NCBI RefSeq assembly: GCF_016820585.1
Contig: NZ_JADHDX010000001.1
Coordinates: 752,683 to 816,682 of the forward strand
DNA: 64,000 bases
Origin: Arthrobacter beigongshangensis
GTDB taxonomy: Bacteria > Bacillota > Bacilli > Bacillales_A > Planococcaceae
Direction of reading: 5' to 3'
In this document: positions 29,861 to 38,482 of the stretch, in pieces
How positions within the stretch are numbered: the first letter of the stretch is position 1
Layout: each line of letters begins with the position of its first letter
The notes under the pieces: generated by a model
Told to the model about the DNA's origin: nothing
The model's database searches: none
Seen by the model: the letters and a program-made list of their open reading frames with translations, nothing else
Position numbers and translations under genes: made by a program

Positions 29861-30430
29861 TCATTTCGCTTCTGCACTACGCGGTGTTAATAAGCTAGTC
29901 GATTTCAATCGATTTCGAACGGCAATACCAGCCCATGCTGCCAAAGCTGCTTTTAGTATTCCCGTGATAAGGAAAGGTGCAAATCCACCCGTAAATGCCG
30001 CTGTCCACGATAGATTAGCAATTATTTTTAACCATACCGTTCCAAAGATTAAGGCAACAAACATTCCGATGATGTTTGCAATCAAGGCATGTTTAATTGT
30101 GAAGCTTGTCTTCTCAAGATAATAGCCGATGATAAATGCAGTGGGGATAAATCCAATTAAATAACCTCCCGTAGGACCGAAGAGAATCCCTAAGCCACCC
30201 GTCATTTGTGCAAATACCGGTATACCGATAGCGCCCATACATAAATAAATGAGAATAGATAAAGTCCCGTATCGTGCGCCTAATATCGTTGCGGCAAGTC
30301 CAATTGCTAACGTTTGTCCAGTAATCGGAACGAGGGGTAGTGGAATTGTGACTTGTGCCAAAACCCCAATAATAGCCGCAAAAAGGGCGGATGTAATCAT
30401 CATTTGTAATTTGAAGCGCGATTCTAGCAT
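29861..30430 (-). CDS. bioY: Biotin ECF transporter S component
   Basis: 189 residues, about six membrane segments, with the BioY signatures: LPLVPITGQTLAIGLA, GARYGTLSILIYLCMGAIGI, PVFAQMTGGLGILFGPTGGY and an ending rich in small residues. It is the biotin-binding membrane component that works with a general ECF module, whose genes are not in this window. AGGAGG lies before the ATG. A BirA-type operator overlaps its 5' region, so biotin repression is expected. Confidence 0.94.
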   Translation of the reverse strand: MLESRFKLQMMITSALFAAIIGVLAQVTIPLPLVPITGQTLAIGLAATILGARYGTLSILIYLCMGAIGIPVFAQMTGGLGILFGPTGGYLIGFIPTAFIIGYYLEKTSFTIKHALIANIIGMFVALIFGTVWLKIIANLSWTAAFTGGFAPFLITGILKAALAAWAGIAVRNRLKSTSLLTPRSAEAK

Positions 30431-30452
30431 GGTATGGAGCCTCCTTTTGTTT

Positions 30453-30516
30453 GGTTAACTATTAAGTTTTTATAGTTTACTCATTTATTGTAGTACAACT
30501 GATTTATGTTAGTCAA
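30453..30516 (-). promoter_or_regulatory. bioY promoter with BirA-type operator
   Basis: On the minus strand TTGACT (30511-30516) and TACAAT (30487-30492) are 18 nt apart. Just downstream, plus-strand GGTTAAC (30453-30459) and GTTTAC (30475-30480) are separated by exactly 15 nt, as in Bacillus BirA boxes (GTTAAC-N15-GTTAAC, one mismatch). Repression by biotinyl-AMP-loaded BirA is inferred. Confidence 0.75.
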
Positions 30517-30537
30517 CTTATTTTTTATTAAGTTGAC
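30512..30537. repeat. Perfect inverted repeat at the bioY -35 region
   Basis: GTCAACTTA, 8 nt of AT, TAAGTTGAC. The stem includes the -35 hexamer of the bioY promoter, so a second regulator might bind here. Confidence 0.6.
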
Positions 30538-30759
30538 ACAAATTCATCTGGTGGTGTGCTGGAAGAACAGATGTGAAGTTTTCCGCTATTCCTGATATTA
30601 AGGGGAGCATTTTTTAATTCCTATAGCAGAGATCAAGATGTTAGGCGCTACCCTGCTTATGAGAAATTATCTGGAGCGTATTAATTCTATCCTTAAGTAC
30701 GATGTTTAATTTTTGCGTCAAGTGACAAACTATAACAACGTTGAAAAGGAGAGTAGATT

Positions 30760-31176
30760 ATTATCGATGCAAGAAAAAAAGCACTGAAAGTCTTAGAAGA
30801 AAGCTTAGTTGGTGTGATGGCAACCATTCAACAGAACAAACCCCACACACGGTACATGACGTTTTTCAATGATGGCTTTACACTTTACACCGCAACATCG
30901 AAGCAAACGCAAAAAGTAGATGAACTCGAGGCAAATCCACATACACACATATTAATTGGCTATGATGGAAGAGGTTTGGGAGATGAATTTTTAGAAATTG
31001 AAGGAACCGTCACTATTTCAGACGATGAAAGAGCAAAGAAGAAAATTTGGAATGAGCATTTGGAACACTGGTTTAGTGGTCCAGAGGATGCAAACCTTGC
31101 CATTTTGAAAGTAACGCCTAACGCAATTCGTTTGATGAACAAAAAGGGTGAAGAACCAACAACGATTGAGTTATGA
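30760..31176 (+). CDS. Pyridoxamine 5'-phosphate oxidase (PPOX) fold protein, probable ATT start
   Basis: About 138 residues. Pattern: KALKVLEESLVGVMATIQQN, YMTFFNDGFTLYTATSKQTQKVDEL, HILIGYDGRG, and a final PNAIRLMNKKGE, as in the general stress protein 26-like flavin-binding family. Conserved residues extend about 18 codons upstream of the first ATG (30814). The frame is open there, and AAGGAGAG (about 30745-30752) is correctly placed for a start at ATT 30760 (or ATC 30763). No ATG, GTG or TTG is available at that spot. A weak start at GTG 30811 or ATG 30814 would lose the first helix. Confidence 0.75.
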   Translation: MIDARKKALKVLEESLVGVMATIQQNKPHTRYMTFFNDGFTLYTATSKQTQKVDELEANPHTHILIGYDGRGLGDEFLEIEGTVTISDDERAKKKIWNEHLEHWFSGPEDANLAILKVTPNAIRLMNKKGEEPTTIEL

Positions 31177-31180
31177 GGTG

Positions 31181-31216
31181 AGAGTACCGGTATTCGAAAC
31201 CGGTACTCTTATTTTT
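31181..31216 (+). terminator. Terminator after the PPOX gene
   Basis: AGAGTACCGGT and ACCGGTACTCT form a perfect 11-bp stem followed by TATTTTT. Confidence 0.88.
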
Positions 31217-31354
31217 ATGTTTTTTTTAGAGAGTGACACATTTGCAATTGAGTCAGTCATATAAATTGCTTCAGAAGTAATTAACTCTTTGGATGGAATG
31301 CACGGAAAAACATTTACATGATGATGAACAGGGAATGCGTGAATTATTGGACTG

Positions 31355-31441
31355 TCTATTTTAGGACAACTACATATTTTAGACGAATTGTTTGAACAAG
31401 TATATGTTCCAGCAGCTGTTTATTAGGAAATAGTTCATTTG
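31355..31441 (+). pseudogene. Fragment of a PIN-like (DUF3368-type) toxin gene
   Basis: The frame reads SILGQLHILDELFEQVYVPA, then AVY, an in-frame TAG (31424-31426), then EIVHLD. This matches the usual LxLLGQLxxLxxLFxxVxVPxAVxxEI start region of DUF3368 PIN toxins. No further homologous part or antitoxin is visible, so it is a decayed remnant. The rest of 31217-31536 shows nothing else that I can support. Confidence 0.6.
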
Positions 31442-31536
31442 GATACGTTGCTAAATATCGGTTTGCATATTACTAAGAAGCTATACCAGCTGGCCCGGTT
31501 CAATCTAATGAGTTGTAGGTAGCCATCATATGTAGA

Positions 31537-31572
31537 AAAGCTCAGCCTTAGCAGATGGGGCTGAGCTTTTTG
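31537..31572. terminator. Terminator of the NlpC/P60 gene
   Basis: AAAAGCTCAGCC and GGGGCTGAGCTTTTT pair around an 8-nt loop next to the stop of the leftward NlpC/P60 gene; it can act in both directions. Confidence 0.85.
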
Positions 31573-31573
31573 T

Positions 31574-32182
31574 TTACAATCGTTTAAAACTATGAAATTT
31601 CGATTTCCAATAGCTGTTGTCTAAGCTTGTTACTTGTGATTTTTTGCCTCCAGCATGGACGAACTTATTATTGCCAATGTAAATACCGACATGCGAAATG
31701 CCTTTACGATATGTATTTTGGAAAAACACCAAGTCACCAGGCTTAGGGGAGGTCACTTTCTTCGTTTGTGCAAATTGGCTAAGTGTGGTGCGCGAGATAT
31801 TTTTTCCGGATTTTTTGTAAGCATATTGTATAAATCCACTACAGTCAAACCCCCTAACCGTCGTCCCACCGAATACGTAAGGTATACCTATTAGCTTCAT
31901 CGCTTGATCAACAACTTTTGGGGAAGCGGTAGCTGTTGTTTTCTTTTCAGTTGTCGATTTACTATTTTTCGCGGATGTTTGTAAAACTTGTTTTGGATAG
32001 AGTATGTCTGATGATAAGTTATTCCATTTTTTTAAATCAGATACGGACACATTGTTTGATTTTGAAATAATCCAGAGCGACTCTCCAGTTTTGACCGTAT
32101 GTGTACTTGCTTCTGTGTCAGTCGCTGTGATTCCGAAAGCTAAAGAGCCTGCCAAGATTAGTGAACATGTTAATTTTTTCAT
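31574..32182 (-). CDS. Secreted LysM - NlpC/P60 peptidoglycan endopeptidase
   Basis: About 202 residues: signal peptide (KKLTCSLILAGSLAFGITAT), one LysM domain (HTVKTGESLWIISKSNNVSV, about residues 28-72), a Ser/Lys/Thr-rich linker, and an NlpC/P60 domain (about 90-202) with catalytic Cys in GFDCSGFIQYAY, His in SHVGIYIGNNKFVHAGG, and a third polar residue beyond. It cleaves gamma-D-glutamyl-diamino acid bonds in wall peptides. AAAGGCGG lies before the ATG at 32182; an earlier in-frame TTG touches that site. Confidence 0.92.
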   Translation of the reverse strand: MKKLTCSLILAGSLAFGITATDTEASTHTVKTGESLWIISKSNNVSVSDLKKWNNLSSDILYPKQVLQTSAKNSKSTTEKKTTATASPKVVDQAMKLIGIPYVFGGTTVRGFDCSGFIQYAYKKSGKNISRTTLSQFAQTKKVTSPKPGDLVFFQNTYRKGISHVGIYIGNNKFVHAGGKKSQVTSLDNSYWKSKFHSFKRL

Positions 32183-32466
32183 TATGTATTTCAACCGCCT
32201 TTTCTATGAATCATTGATTAGTCAATGACTATATATCTAATAGTAGGGTACTACCTAAATGAGTTCAACAGCAGTTCGATTACAAGTTCATTACACATTC
32301 GTAAAATTAACGGGATATTTTGGAGTCATATCCATAGTTGTGAAGGATTTGATGAATAGATAATAAAATGTTGCCATTTCGTAACAATCAATAAGGAAAA
32401 TTAATATTATAAAAAATAGCGAAGTGGCAAGAGTCTACTGATAAACCAACCGTTAGGAGTGTCTAT

Positions 32467-33894
32467 ATGCCGGCAATTACAGGCAGTGACTATATCAAAC
32501 GAATCGATGAGCTGCAAACAAATGTCTGGGTAGATGGGCAACCCGTGACAGGAAAGATTTCCAAGCATCCTGCCTTCAAGGGAATTATTAAAAGCCAAGC
32601 TGCCCTATACGATTTACAGCATGCCGCTGCAAACATGACGTATCCATCCCCGACATCAGGACTGCAAGTAGGCATGTCATATTTACAACCATCAACTATA
32701 GAGGATTTAGTGAAAAGGCGGGCGATGGTCCAGCAGTGGGCGCTGTCGAACAACGGCATGATGGGTAGAAGTCCTGATTATATGAATACCGTGGTAATGG
32801 CGCTCGCCTCATCTGTGGATTTATTGAAGGGAAAAGAGAACTGCTTTCCTGAAAACATTGTGTCGTTTTATGAATATGCGCGCGAAAATGATCTGTCTAT
32901 GACCCATACGTTCATCGACCCGCAAGTCAATCGAACGCAATTCTATTTCGAAGATGAAAGGGAGCCGATTGCTGCCAAGGTAGTAGAACGAAATGAGGCG
33001 GGACTCGTCATTAAGGGGGCACGATTACTTGCAACTCAGGGCGGGATTACTGACGAAATTGTCGTCATTGCAACAGGTGGCGTGAATGATGCCGCCAATG
33101 GTTTCGCCTTTGCAATCCCCAGTAACACCGCGGGGCTCAAATTCGTCTGTAGAGAATCATTTGTCGGAGGTGACTCGACATTTAACTATCCATTGAGTTC
33201 GCACTATGAGGAAATGGATTCGATCGTTGTATTCGATAATGTCTTAGTACCTTGGGAGCGCGTGTTTTATTATGACAACATCGCAGTGGCTAACAGTTTT
33301 ATGACTTGTAGCTCGTATCAACCGTTTGCATTGCATCAGGTCGTTTCCAGACAAATTGTGAAAACAGAATTTGTGTTAGGCGTTGTCCAATCCATCATCG
33401 AGACTATTAATATCGGCGAATACCAGCATGTGCAAGAGAAGGTGACTGAAATCATCGTCGCGCTGGAAACGATGAAGGCGTTGGTCATTAAATCGGAAGT
33501 CGAAGCCGAGCTAGACGAATGGGGATGGATGCGTCCTGATCGAACAACGCTCCTAATCGCCATCAACTATTTTCCACGTGTCTACCCACGATTCACCGAA
33601 ATCATTCAGCAGCTAGGTGCTAGCGGGTTGATGTCGATTCCAACAGAGAATGCCTTTCAGTCCAGTGTTCGGGAGGATTTAGACCAGTATTTGCAATCAA
33701 AAGCTAATAATGCTGAGGACAGGGTAAGGATTTTCCGTTTGGCATGGGATTTGACGATGAGTGCATTTGGGACGCGCGAGACGCTGTATGAGCGGTTTTT
33801 CTTTGGTGATCCGGTCAAGTTAGCGGGGCAGCTGTGCCATGATTATGATAGGGAGTTGTTTGTGGGGCGGGTGATGGGGGTCTTGGGAATATAG
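32467..33894 (+). CDS. hpaB: 4-hydroxyphenylacetate 3-monooxygenase-type flavin-dependent oxygenase
   Basis: 475 residues of the HpaB/HpaH family: GSDYIKRIDELQTNVWVDGQ, YARENDLSMTHTFIDPQVNR, ARLLATQGGITDEIVVI, FDNVLVPWERVFYYDN, and the C-terminal ASGLMSIPTE and YERFFFGDP. This class uses reduced FAD from a separate reductase to hydroxylate phenols such as 4-hydroxyphenylacetate. No reductase or catechol pathway gene is next to it, so the true substrate is uncertain and it might belong to the YoaI-like standalone group. TTAGGAG lies upstream. Confidence 0.85.
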   Translation: MPAITGSDYIKRIDELQTNVWVDGQPVTGKISKHPAFKGIIKSQAALYDLQHAAANMTYPSPTSGLQVGMSYLQPSTIEDLVKRRAMVQQWALSNNGMMGRSPDYMNTVVMALASSVDLLKGKENCFPENIVSFYEYARENDLSMTHTFIDPQVNRTQFYFEDEREPIAAKVVERNEAGLVIKGARLLATQGGITDEIVVIATGGVNDAANGFAFAIPSNTAGLKFVCRESFVGGDSTFNYPLSSHYEEMDSIVVFDNVLVPWERVFYYDNIAVANSFMTCSSYQPFALHQVVSRQIVKTEFVLGVVQSIIETINIGEYQHVQEKVTEIIVALETMKALVIKSEVEAELDEWGWMRPDRTTLLIAINYFPRVYPRFTEIIQQLGASGLMSIPTENAFQSSVREDLDQYLQSKANNAEDRVRIFRLAWDLTMSAFGTRETLYERFFFGDPVKLAGQLCHDYDRELFVGRVMGVLGI

Positions 33895-33900
33895 AGGAAT

Positions 33901-33950
33901 AGGGCTGTCCATAAAGTCAATGAAAATTGATTTTATAGAAAGCCCTTTTA
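33901..33950 (+). terminator. Terminator after the HpaB-type gene
   Basis: AGGGCT and AGCCCTTTTA enclose an inner stem (ATAAAGTCAAT with ATTGATTTTAT). Confidence 0.7.
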
Positions 33951-33996
33951 CGTTTACGAATAAATGGCAGGCTACACTCAAAACGAAGCAAGTTAC

Positions 33997-34052
33997 TTGA
34001 AAGTCAAAATAGGTCAGTATATACTACAATCAAAGGTTAAATATAGTCAAAG
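33997..34052 (+). promoter_or_regulatory. clpE promoter with two CtsR boxes
   Basis: TTGAAA (33997-34002) and TATACT (34020-34025) are 17 nt apart. Two CtsR-type direct heptads are present: GTCAAAATAGGTCAG (34003-34017) inside the promoter and AGGTTAAATATAGTCAAAG (34034-34052) after it. The consensus is GGTCAAANANRGTCAAA, so heat and stress induction through CtsR is expected. Confidence 0.85.
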
Positions 34053-34085
34053 TCAATTAAAGATAGCAAAAGGGAGGAAATAGAT

Positions 34086-36209
34086 ATGCAATGTCAACAT
34101 TGTGGTCAAAACGAAGCAACGATGAGTTTGAGATTTCAAGTGAATCACCAAGGCATGCAACTCAACTTATGTCACGGATGCTTTCAGGATATTCAAGGTC
34201 AATTGACTGCTGGGAAAATGCCGTCATTTAACAACGAGGCACAGCATTTTTCTCAAGCAAATGGTGGTCAACAGGCGAGAACACAAACGAGACAAGCACA
34301 AGATAATCAAGGCACTGGCCTATTAGATCAGTTGGGCAAAAATCTTTCAAATGAAGCCAAAGATGGACAGATTGACCCAGTTATCGGACGTGACCAAGAA
34401 GTGAAGCGTGTCATTGAAACGTTAAATCGAAGAAATAAAAATAACCCAGTCCTCATCGGAGAGCCTGGGGTTGGTAAAACAGCTATTGCTGAAGGACTTG
34501 CAGTGAAAATCCACGAAGGCGATGTCCCTGTGAAATTGATGAACAAACAAGTGTATTTATTAGATGTCGCTTCACTCGTAACGAATACGGGTATTCGAGG
34601 GCAGTTTGAAGAACGGATGAAACAATTGATTGAAGAACTTCAGACACGGAAAGATGTCATTTTATTCGTCGATGAAATTCACTTACTCGTTGGGGCAGGC
34701 ACTGCAGAAGGTTCAAAAATGGATGCCGGAAATCTTTTGAAGCCAGCTTTAGCGCGTGGCGGCCTACAATTGATTGGTGCAACGACGTTGAAAGAATACC
34801 GTCAAATTGAAAAAGATGCTGCGCTCGAGCGCCGCTTCCAACCGATTATTGTGAAGGAGCCGTCCGCGGAAGATACGATTCTCATCCTAAATGGCATTAA
34901 GGACCGTTATGAAGAATTCCACGGTGTGCACTATCCGGATGAAGCGGTAGAAGCTTTTGTCAATTTATCACAACGGTATATCCAAGATCGGTTTTTACCT
35001 GACAAAGCAATTGATTTGATGGATGAAGTCGGTGCCCGTTTAAATCTTGCACAGACATCAGCCGATTCAGAGTCCATCGGAGTACGTCTCAATGAAGTGA
35101 TTCAACAAAAAGAGCAGGCGGCGGAAAAGGAAGACTATGAAAAGGCGGCAAATTTGCGTTATGAGGAAATTCAATTACGAAAAAAATTAGAAGAGGCAAA
35201 ACAAAGTGGAGACCTAGAACATGGGGAAGTGACTGTTGCAGACATCGAGTTAATTGTAGAAGAGAAAACTGGAATCCCTGTGACAAAACTACAAGCAGCA
35301 GAACAAGCGAAAATGAAAGGTATTGCGGATAGCCTTGGCAAAAAGGTCATTGGTCAAGCAGAAGCGGTCGATAAAATTGCAAAAGCCATTCGCCGTAGCC
35401 GCGCTGGGCTCAAAGCGAAAGACCGTCCGATTGGGTCATTCCTATTTGTTGGTCCAACAGGTGTCGGTAAAACTGAAATTACGAAAGTGCTCGCGGAAGA
35501 GTTATTCGGGTCACGTGATGCGTTAATTCGTCTCGATATGAGTGAATATATGGAGAAACACGCGGTATCCAAAATTATCGGTTCGCCTCCAGGCTATGTT
35601 GGGCATGAGGAAGCCGGTCAATTGACAGAACAGGTTCGCCGCAATCCGTATTCGATTTTACTGCTCGATGAAATTGAAAAAGCGCACCCGGATGTTCAAA
35701 ATATGTTCCTGCAAATTATGGAGGATGGTCGTTTAACTGATTCGCACGGTCGCACCGTCAGCTTCAAAGATTCGGTCATCATCATGACAAGTAACGCCGG
35801 AACGGGCGACAAAAAAGTCAGCGTTGGGTTCAATCAAACTGTACATGAATCCGTCTCGATGCTCGAAACACTAGGGAATTATTTCAAACCTGAATTCCTC
35901 AACCGTTTCGATGCAATTGTCGCTTTCAATGAACTGACAGAAGAAAATCTACTTGAAATCGTTGACTTAATGTTAGTAGATTTGCAAGCAACCATTGAAG
36001 AAAATGATATCGACATAACAATTTCAGCAGATGCAAAACGTGCATTGGTCAAACTAGGTTACGACAAACGCTTCGGTGCAAGACCGCTGCGCAGAGTGAT
36101 TCAAGACAAAATTGAAGATCCATTAACGGATTTAATATTGGAAGAAGAACAGATTGAAAAAGTTCACGTAGATGTTGTGGCTGAAGAGATTGTTGTAAGC
36201 ATAGTCTAA
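34086..36209 (+). CDS. clpE: ATP-dependent Clp protease ATP-binding subunit ClpE
   Basis: 707 residues: N-terminal zinc finger (CQHCG ... CHGCF) diagnostic of ClpE, AAA-1 with GEPGVGKT (about residue 127), a short UVR-containing middle ([15 protein letters not shown]), AAA-2 with GPTGVGKT (about 458), and a C-terminal D2 small domain. It unfolds damaged proteins for ClpP and helps shut off the CtsR heat response. The N-domain is shorter than in ClpC. GGGAGG precedes the ATG. It is monocistronic under a CtsR-boxed promoter. Confidence 0.97.
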   Translation: MQCQHCGQNEATMSLRFQVNHQGMQLNLCHGCFQDIQGQLTAGKMPSFNNEAQHFSQANGGQQARTQTRQAQDNQGTGLLDQLGKNLSNEAKDGQIDPVIGRDQEVKRVIETLNRRNKNNPVLIGEPGVGKTAIAEGLAVKIHEGDVPVKLMNKQVYLLDVASLVTNTGIRGQFEERMKQLIEELQTRKDVILFVDEIHLLVGAGTAEGSKMDAGNLLKPALARGGLQLIGATTLKEYRQIEKDAALERRFQPIIVKEPSAEDTILILNGIKDRYEEFHGVHYPDEAVEAFVNLSQRYIQDRFLPDKAIDLMDEVGARLNLAQTSADSESIGVRLNEVIQQKEQAAEKEDYEKAANLRYEEIQLRKKLEEAKQSGDLEHGEVTVADIELIVEEKTGIPVTKLQAAEQAKMKGIADSLGKKVIGQAEAVDKIAKAIRRSRAGLKAKDRPIGSFLFVGPTGVGKTEITKVLAEELFGSRDALIRLDMSEYMEKHAVSKIIGSPPGYVGHEEAGQLTEQVRRNPYSILLLDEIEKAHPDVQNMFLQIMEDGRLTDSHGRTVSFKDSVIIMTSNAGTGDKKVSVGFNQTVHESVSMLETLGNYFKPEFLNRFDAIVAFNELTEENLLEIVDLMLVDLQATIEENDIDITISADAKRALVKLGYDKRFGARPLRRVIQDKIEDPLTDLILEEEQIEKVHVDVVAEEIVVSIV

Positions 36210-36219
36210 TGTAATTTGG

Positions 36220-36250
36220 CACCCCTGGAAATGAATTCAGGGGTGTTAAC
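36220..36250 (+). terminator. Hairpin after clpE
   Basis: CACCCCTG and CAGGGGTG pair around a 10-nt loop. The T-run is weak. Confidence 0.55.
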
Positions 36251-36446
36251 TGCGTCTATATTCAATAAATATAGCCCGTATTCACATCATACTAGGTGAA
36301 TTTTTGGAAATGCCACAAAGTCTCCATATGTAAGCGTTTTGAATTTGAATAAATTGTGAAATGATTCACATAGCACATTTCGATGATGAAAAATAGAGTA
36401 CACTAGATATAACAACAAATATGGAAATCGAAAAGGAGAATGCACT

Positions 36447-36569
36447 ATGTGGGTAGTCACAGTATTTGAACAAAAATTTGTCCGAATCTTCGAGTTTACT
36501 GATCAAACAGAAGCAAAACAAGCCCTCGCACGTTTCCAAAAAAATGCTCGACTTTCTTTTGTAGCGTAA
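36447..36569 (+). CDS. Conserved small protein, 40 residues
   Basis: MWVVTVFEQKFVRIFEFTDQ begins a compact 40-residue protein that continues with EAKQALARFQKNARLSFVA. AAAGGAG sits 9 nt before the ATG and a good terminator follows, so it is a real gene. I recall similar small proteins, with the MWVVTV start and an alternating beta-alpha pattern, in Bacillaceae; their function is unknown. It is monocistronic. Confidence 0.8.
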   Translation: MWVVTVFEQKFVRIFEFTDQTEAKQALARFQKNARLSFVA

Positions 36570-36583
36570 AATCAAATTTCATG

Positions 36584-36628
36584 AAAAATCCCTTTCCGAG
36601 TATGACTGGAAAGGGATTTTTCGGTTTT
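36584..36628 (+). terminator. Terminator after the 40-residue gene
   Basis: AAAAATCCCTTTCC and GGAAAGGGATTTTT form a 14-bp perfect stem with a T-rich tail. Confidence 0.9.
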
Positions 36629-36748
36629 TAAATTATTCACTAAGAGATCATTTTCTTTCAGTTGATAGATGTCTAATGTTTGAACGGGTGTTCGTATTAT
36701 GATATTATTAATGTAATAGTCTAAAAACTTTCTGAGGGAGGTTGTAAA

Positions 36749-37711
36749 ATGGTTGTTGAATGGGTCAGGGAAGAAAAAATACAGTATGATGAAAATTTGG
36801 TAGACCAGGACGGTTTGTGGAAAAAAGTAATTGGGGAGTTATTTGAAGACTTTTTACTATTTTTTGCTCCAGAATTGTACGCACAGGTTGATTTTAATGT
36901 CGAGCCAGATTTTTTAGACAAGGAATTGTTCCAAGAAGTCTTAGATAAGAAAAAAGGCAGACGTTTTGCGGATCGGTTGGCAAAAGTTCGTTTAAAAGAC
37001 GGAAAAGAGCAATGGATTCTTGTCCATATTGAAGTACAAAGTAAAAAAGAAACAGATTTTCCTGAACGAATGTTTCAATATTTTTATCGCATCTATGATC
37101 GCCATCAAGAGAAAATTGTCGCCATCGCCGTCCATACTTCCTCTAATCAGAGCGATATACCTGAACGTTTTGAGTACGATTATTTTGGCAGGCAGCTATG
37201 TTATTCTTATAAAAATTATCGAACAGAAGCTTACACCGACGAGGAACTCGAGCGGTCGGATAAGCTTTTCAGCAAAATCGTATTAGCAGCAAAAGCACTG
37301 CATCAAACGAAAGATGAAGCACACCAACGCTATCTTTTCAAACGAAAGCTAATGGGTGAACTTATCCGCAACCAAAATTATTCACGCACCGCAGTCCAAG
37401 TTGTTTTTCATTTTATCGATTACTTGTTACAATTACCAGAAGCGTATACAAAACAGTTATCCGAAGACATTCGACCAATGATTAGAAAGGAGACGGAGCT
37501 GATGGAGTTATACAATAAAGAAAACGCTTCCCCGACGATACTGAATGCTTTTGATTTGGAGTTAGAAAAGGGGATAGAACAAGGAATAGAATTTGAAAAA
37601 AGAGATATCACAAAGAAATTAATTTTGAAAAATATGGCACTTGAAACAATTGCAGAGATTACTGAACTAACATTGGAGCAAGTAAAAGAGATTCAGAAAA
37701 CATTGAACTAA
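36749..37711 (+). CDS. Rpn-family PD-(D/E)XK nuclease (transposase_31-like)
   Basis: 320 residues. The N-terminal half has LWKKVIGELFEDFLLFFAPE, a predicted nuclease core with Asp in RRFADRLAKVRLKDG and the segment WILVHIEVQSKKE (ExQ in place of ExK, as is common in the Rpn/PDDEXK_2 group), and ERMFQYFYRIYDRH. The C-terminal part is helical and ends with a short HTH-like TLEQVKEIQKTL. Rpn proteins promote RecA-independent recombination and are mobile; some act in phage defence. GAGGGAGG precedes the ATG. It marks the start of the accessory region. Confidence 0.85.
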   Translation: MVVEWVREEKIQYDENLVDQDGLWKKVIGELFEDFLLFFAPELYAQVDFNVEPDFLDKELFQEVLDKKKGRRFADRLAKVRLKDGKEQWILVHIEVQSKKETDFPERMFQYFYRIYDRHQEKIVAIAVHTSSNQSDIPERFEYDYFGRQLCYSYKNYRTEAYTDEELERSDKLFSKIVLAAKALHQTKDEAHQRYLFKRKLMGELIRNQNYSRTAVQVVFHFIDYLLQLPEAYTKQLSEDIRPMIRKETELMELYNKENASPTILNAFDLELEKGIEQGIEFEKRDITKKLILKNMALETIAEITELTLEQVKEIQKTLN

Positions 37712-38107
37712 ACCGAGTAATAGTGAATGTAGATAGATAAAAATAAATCTGCTCTAACAGAAGTATTAGGGAAGAAAGTTATGAATTAAACTATGACAAT
37801 TTTGTATAAGTTTATCGAAAAGGAATCTGCTCGTTCACGATTGAACGAGCAGATTCCTTTTGGCATTTTCTATTTTCCTACGCAAGTTCCTCTATCTTTA
37901 TTATTCTTTCCAAATCCTCCGATGTAGCCTAAGACTTCTTTTTAGTTTTGCATCATGCACTTCATTTTCAATTGCGTGAAAAATAAATTTCACCACTCTG
38001 TCCACTTTTCTGAATGCAAACTCTATATATAGGGTGAAAGGCATCGTTCGTCTAGGCAAAAGACATCGTCCTTTCTTAAAAAAAACGCATTCAACAGAGA
38101 AGGAGTC
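37712..38107. other. Intergenic stretch with a terminator and decayed coding sequence
   Basis: A perfect 20-bp hairpin (37818-37861) with AAAAGG/CCTTTT ends is a bidirectional terminator. From about 37875 to 38025 the minus strand has an open, gene-like stretch broken by frameshifts, but I cannot assign it. The remainder is AT-rich leader of the next gene. Confidence 0.5.
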
Positions 38108-38110
38108 ATG

Positions 38111-38458
38111 ATGAATTTATTAATAAAAGAGTCGCCACTTCAAGTGCTTCCATCACTAGCTATTCAAGTTGGATTGAATGAGGCCATGGTGCTCCAGCAG
38201 CTACATTTTAGATCGCTTATTTCGAACAATGTGCGAGATGGGTATAAGTGGGTTTACAAAACATATGAAGAGTGGGAAAACGATGAATTCCCATTCTGGT
38301 CTGTCGATACGATTAAAAGAGCAATTCGTAGGTTGGAAGACAAAGGGTATAACGTTGCGATTACTTCGTATAATCGGATGAAAATGGACAAGACAAAATG
38401 GTACCGCATTAATTATCAAAAGCTTCAGAAACAGGCACAACATCCATTGGTTATGTGA
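38111..38458 (+). CDS. Phage-type winged-helix replication protein, N-terminal part
   Basis: About 115 residues. The pattern SPLQVLPSLAIQVGLNEAMV, then LQQLH, YKWVYKTYEEWENDEFPFWS and VDTIKRAIRRLEDKGY is that of the winged-helix N-domain found in phage replisome organiser or replication O-like proteins of Bacillales. The C-terminal helicase-loader-interacting part is missing, so it may be a truncated remnant. AAGGAG is well placed for the second of two tandem ATG codons (38111). Confidence 0.65.
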   Translation: MNLLIKESPLQVLPSLAIQVGLNEAMVLQQLHFRSLISNNVRDGYKWVYKTYEEWENDEFPFWSVDTIKRAIRRLEDKGYNVAITSYNRMKMDKTKWYRINYQKLQKQAQHPLVM

Positions 38459-38482
38459 AGGAAACAGGCATTCTTCACAACA

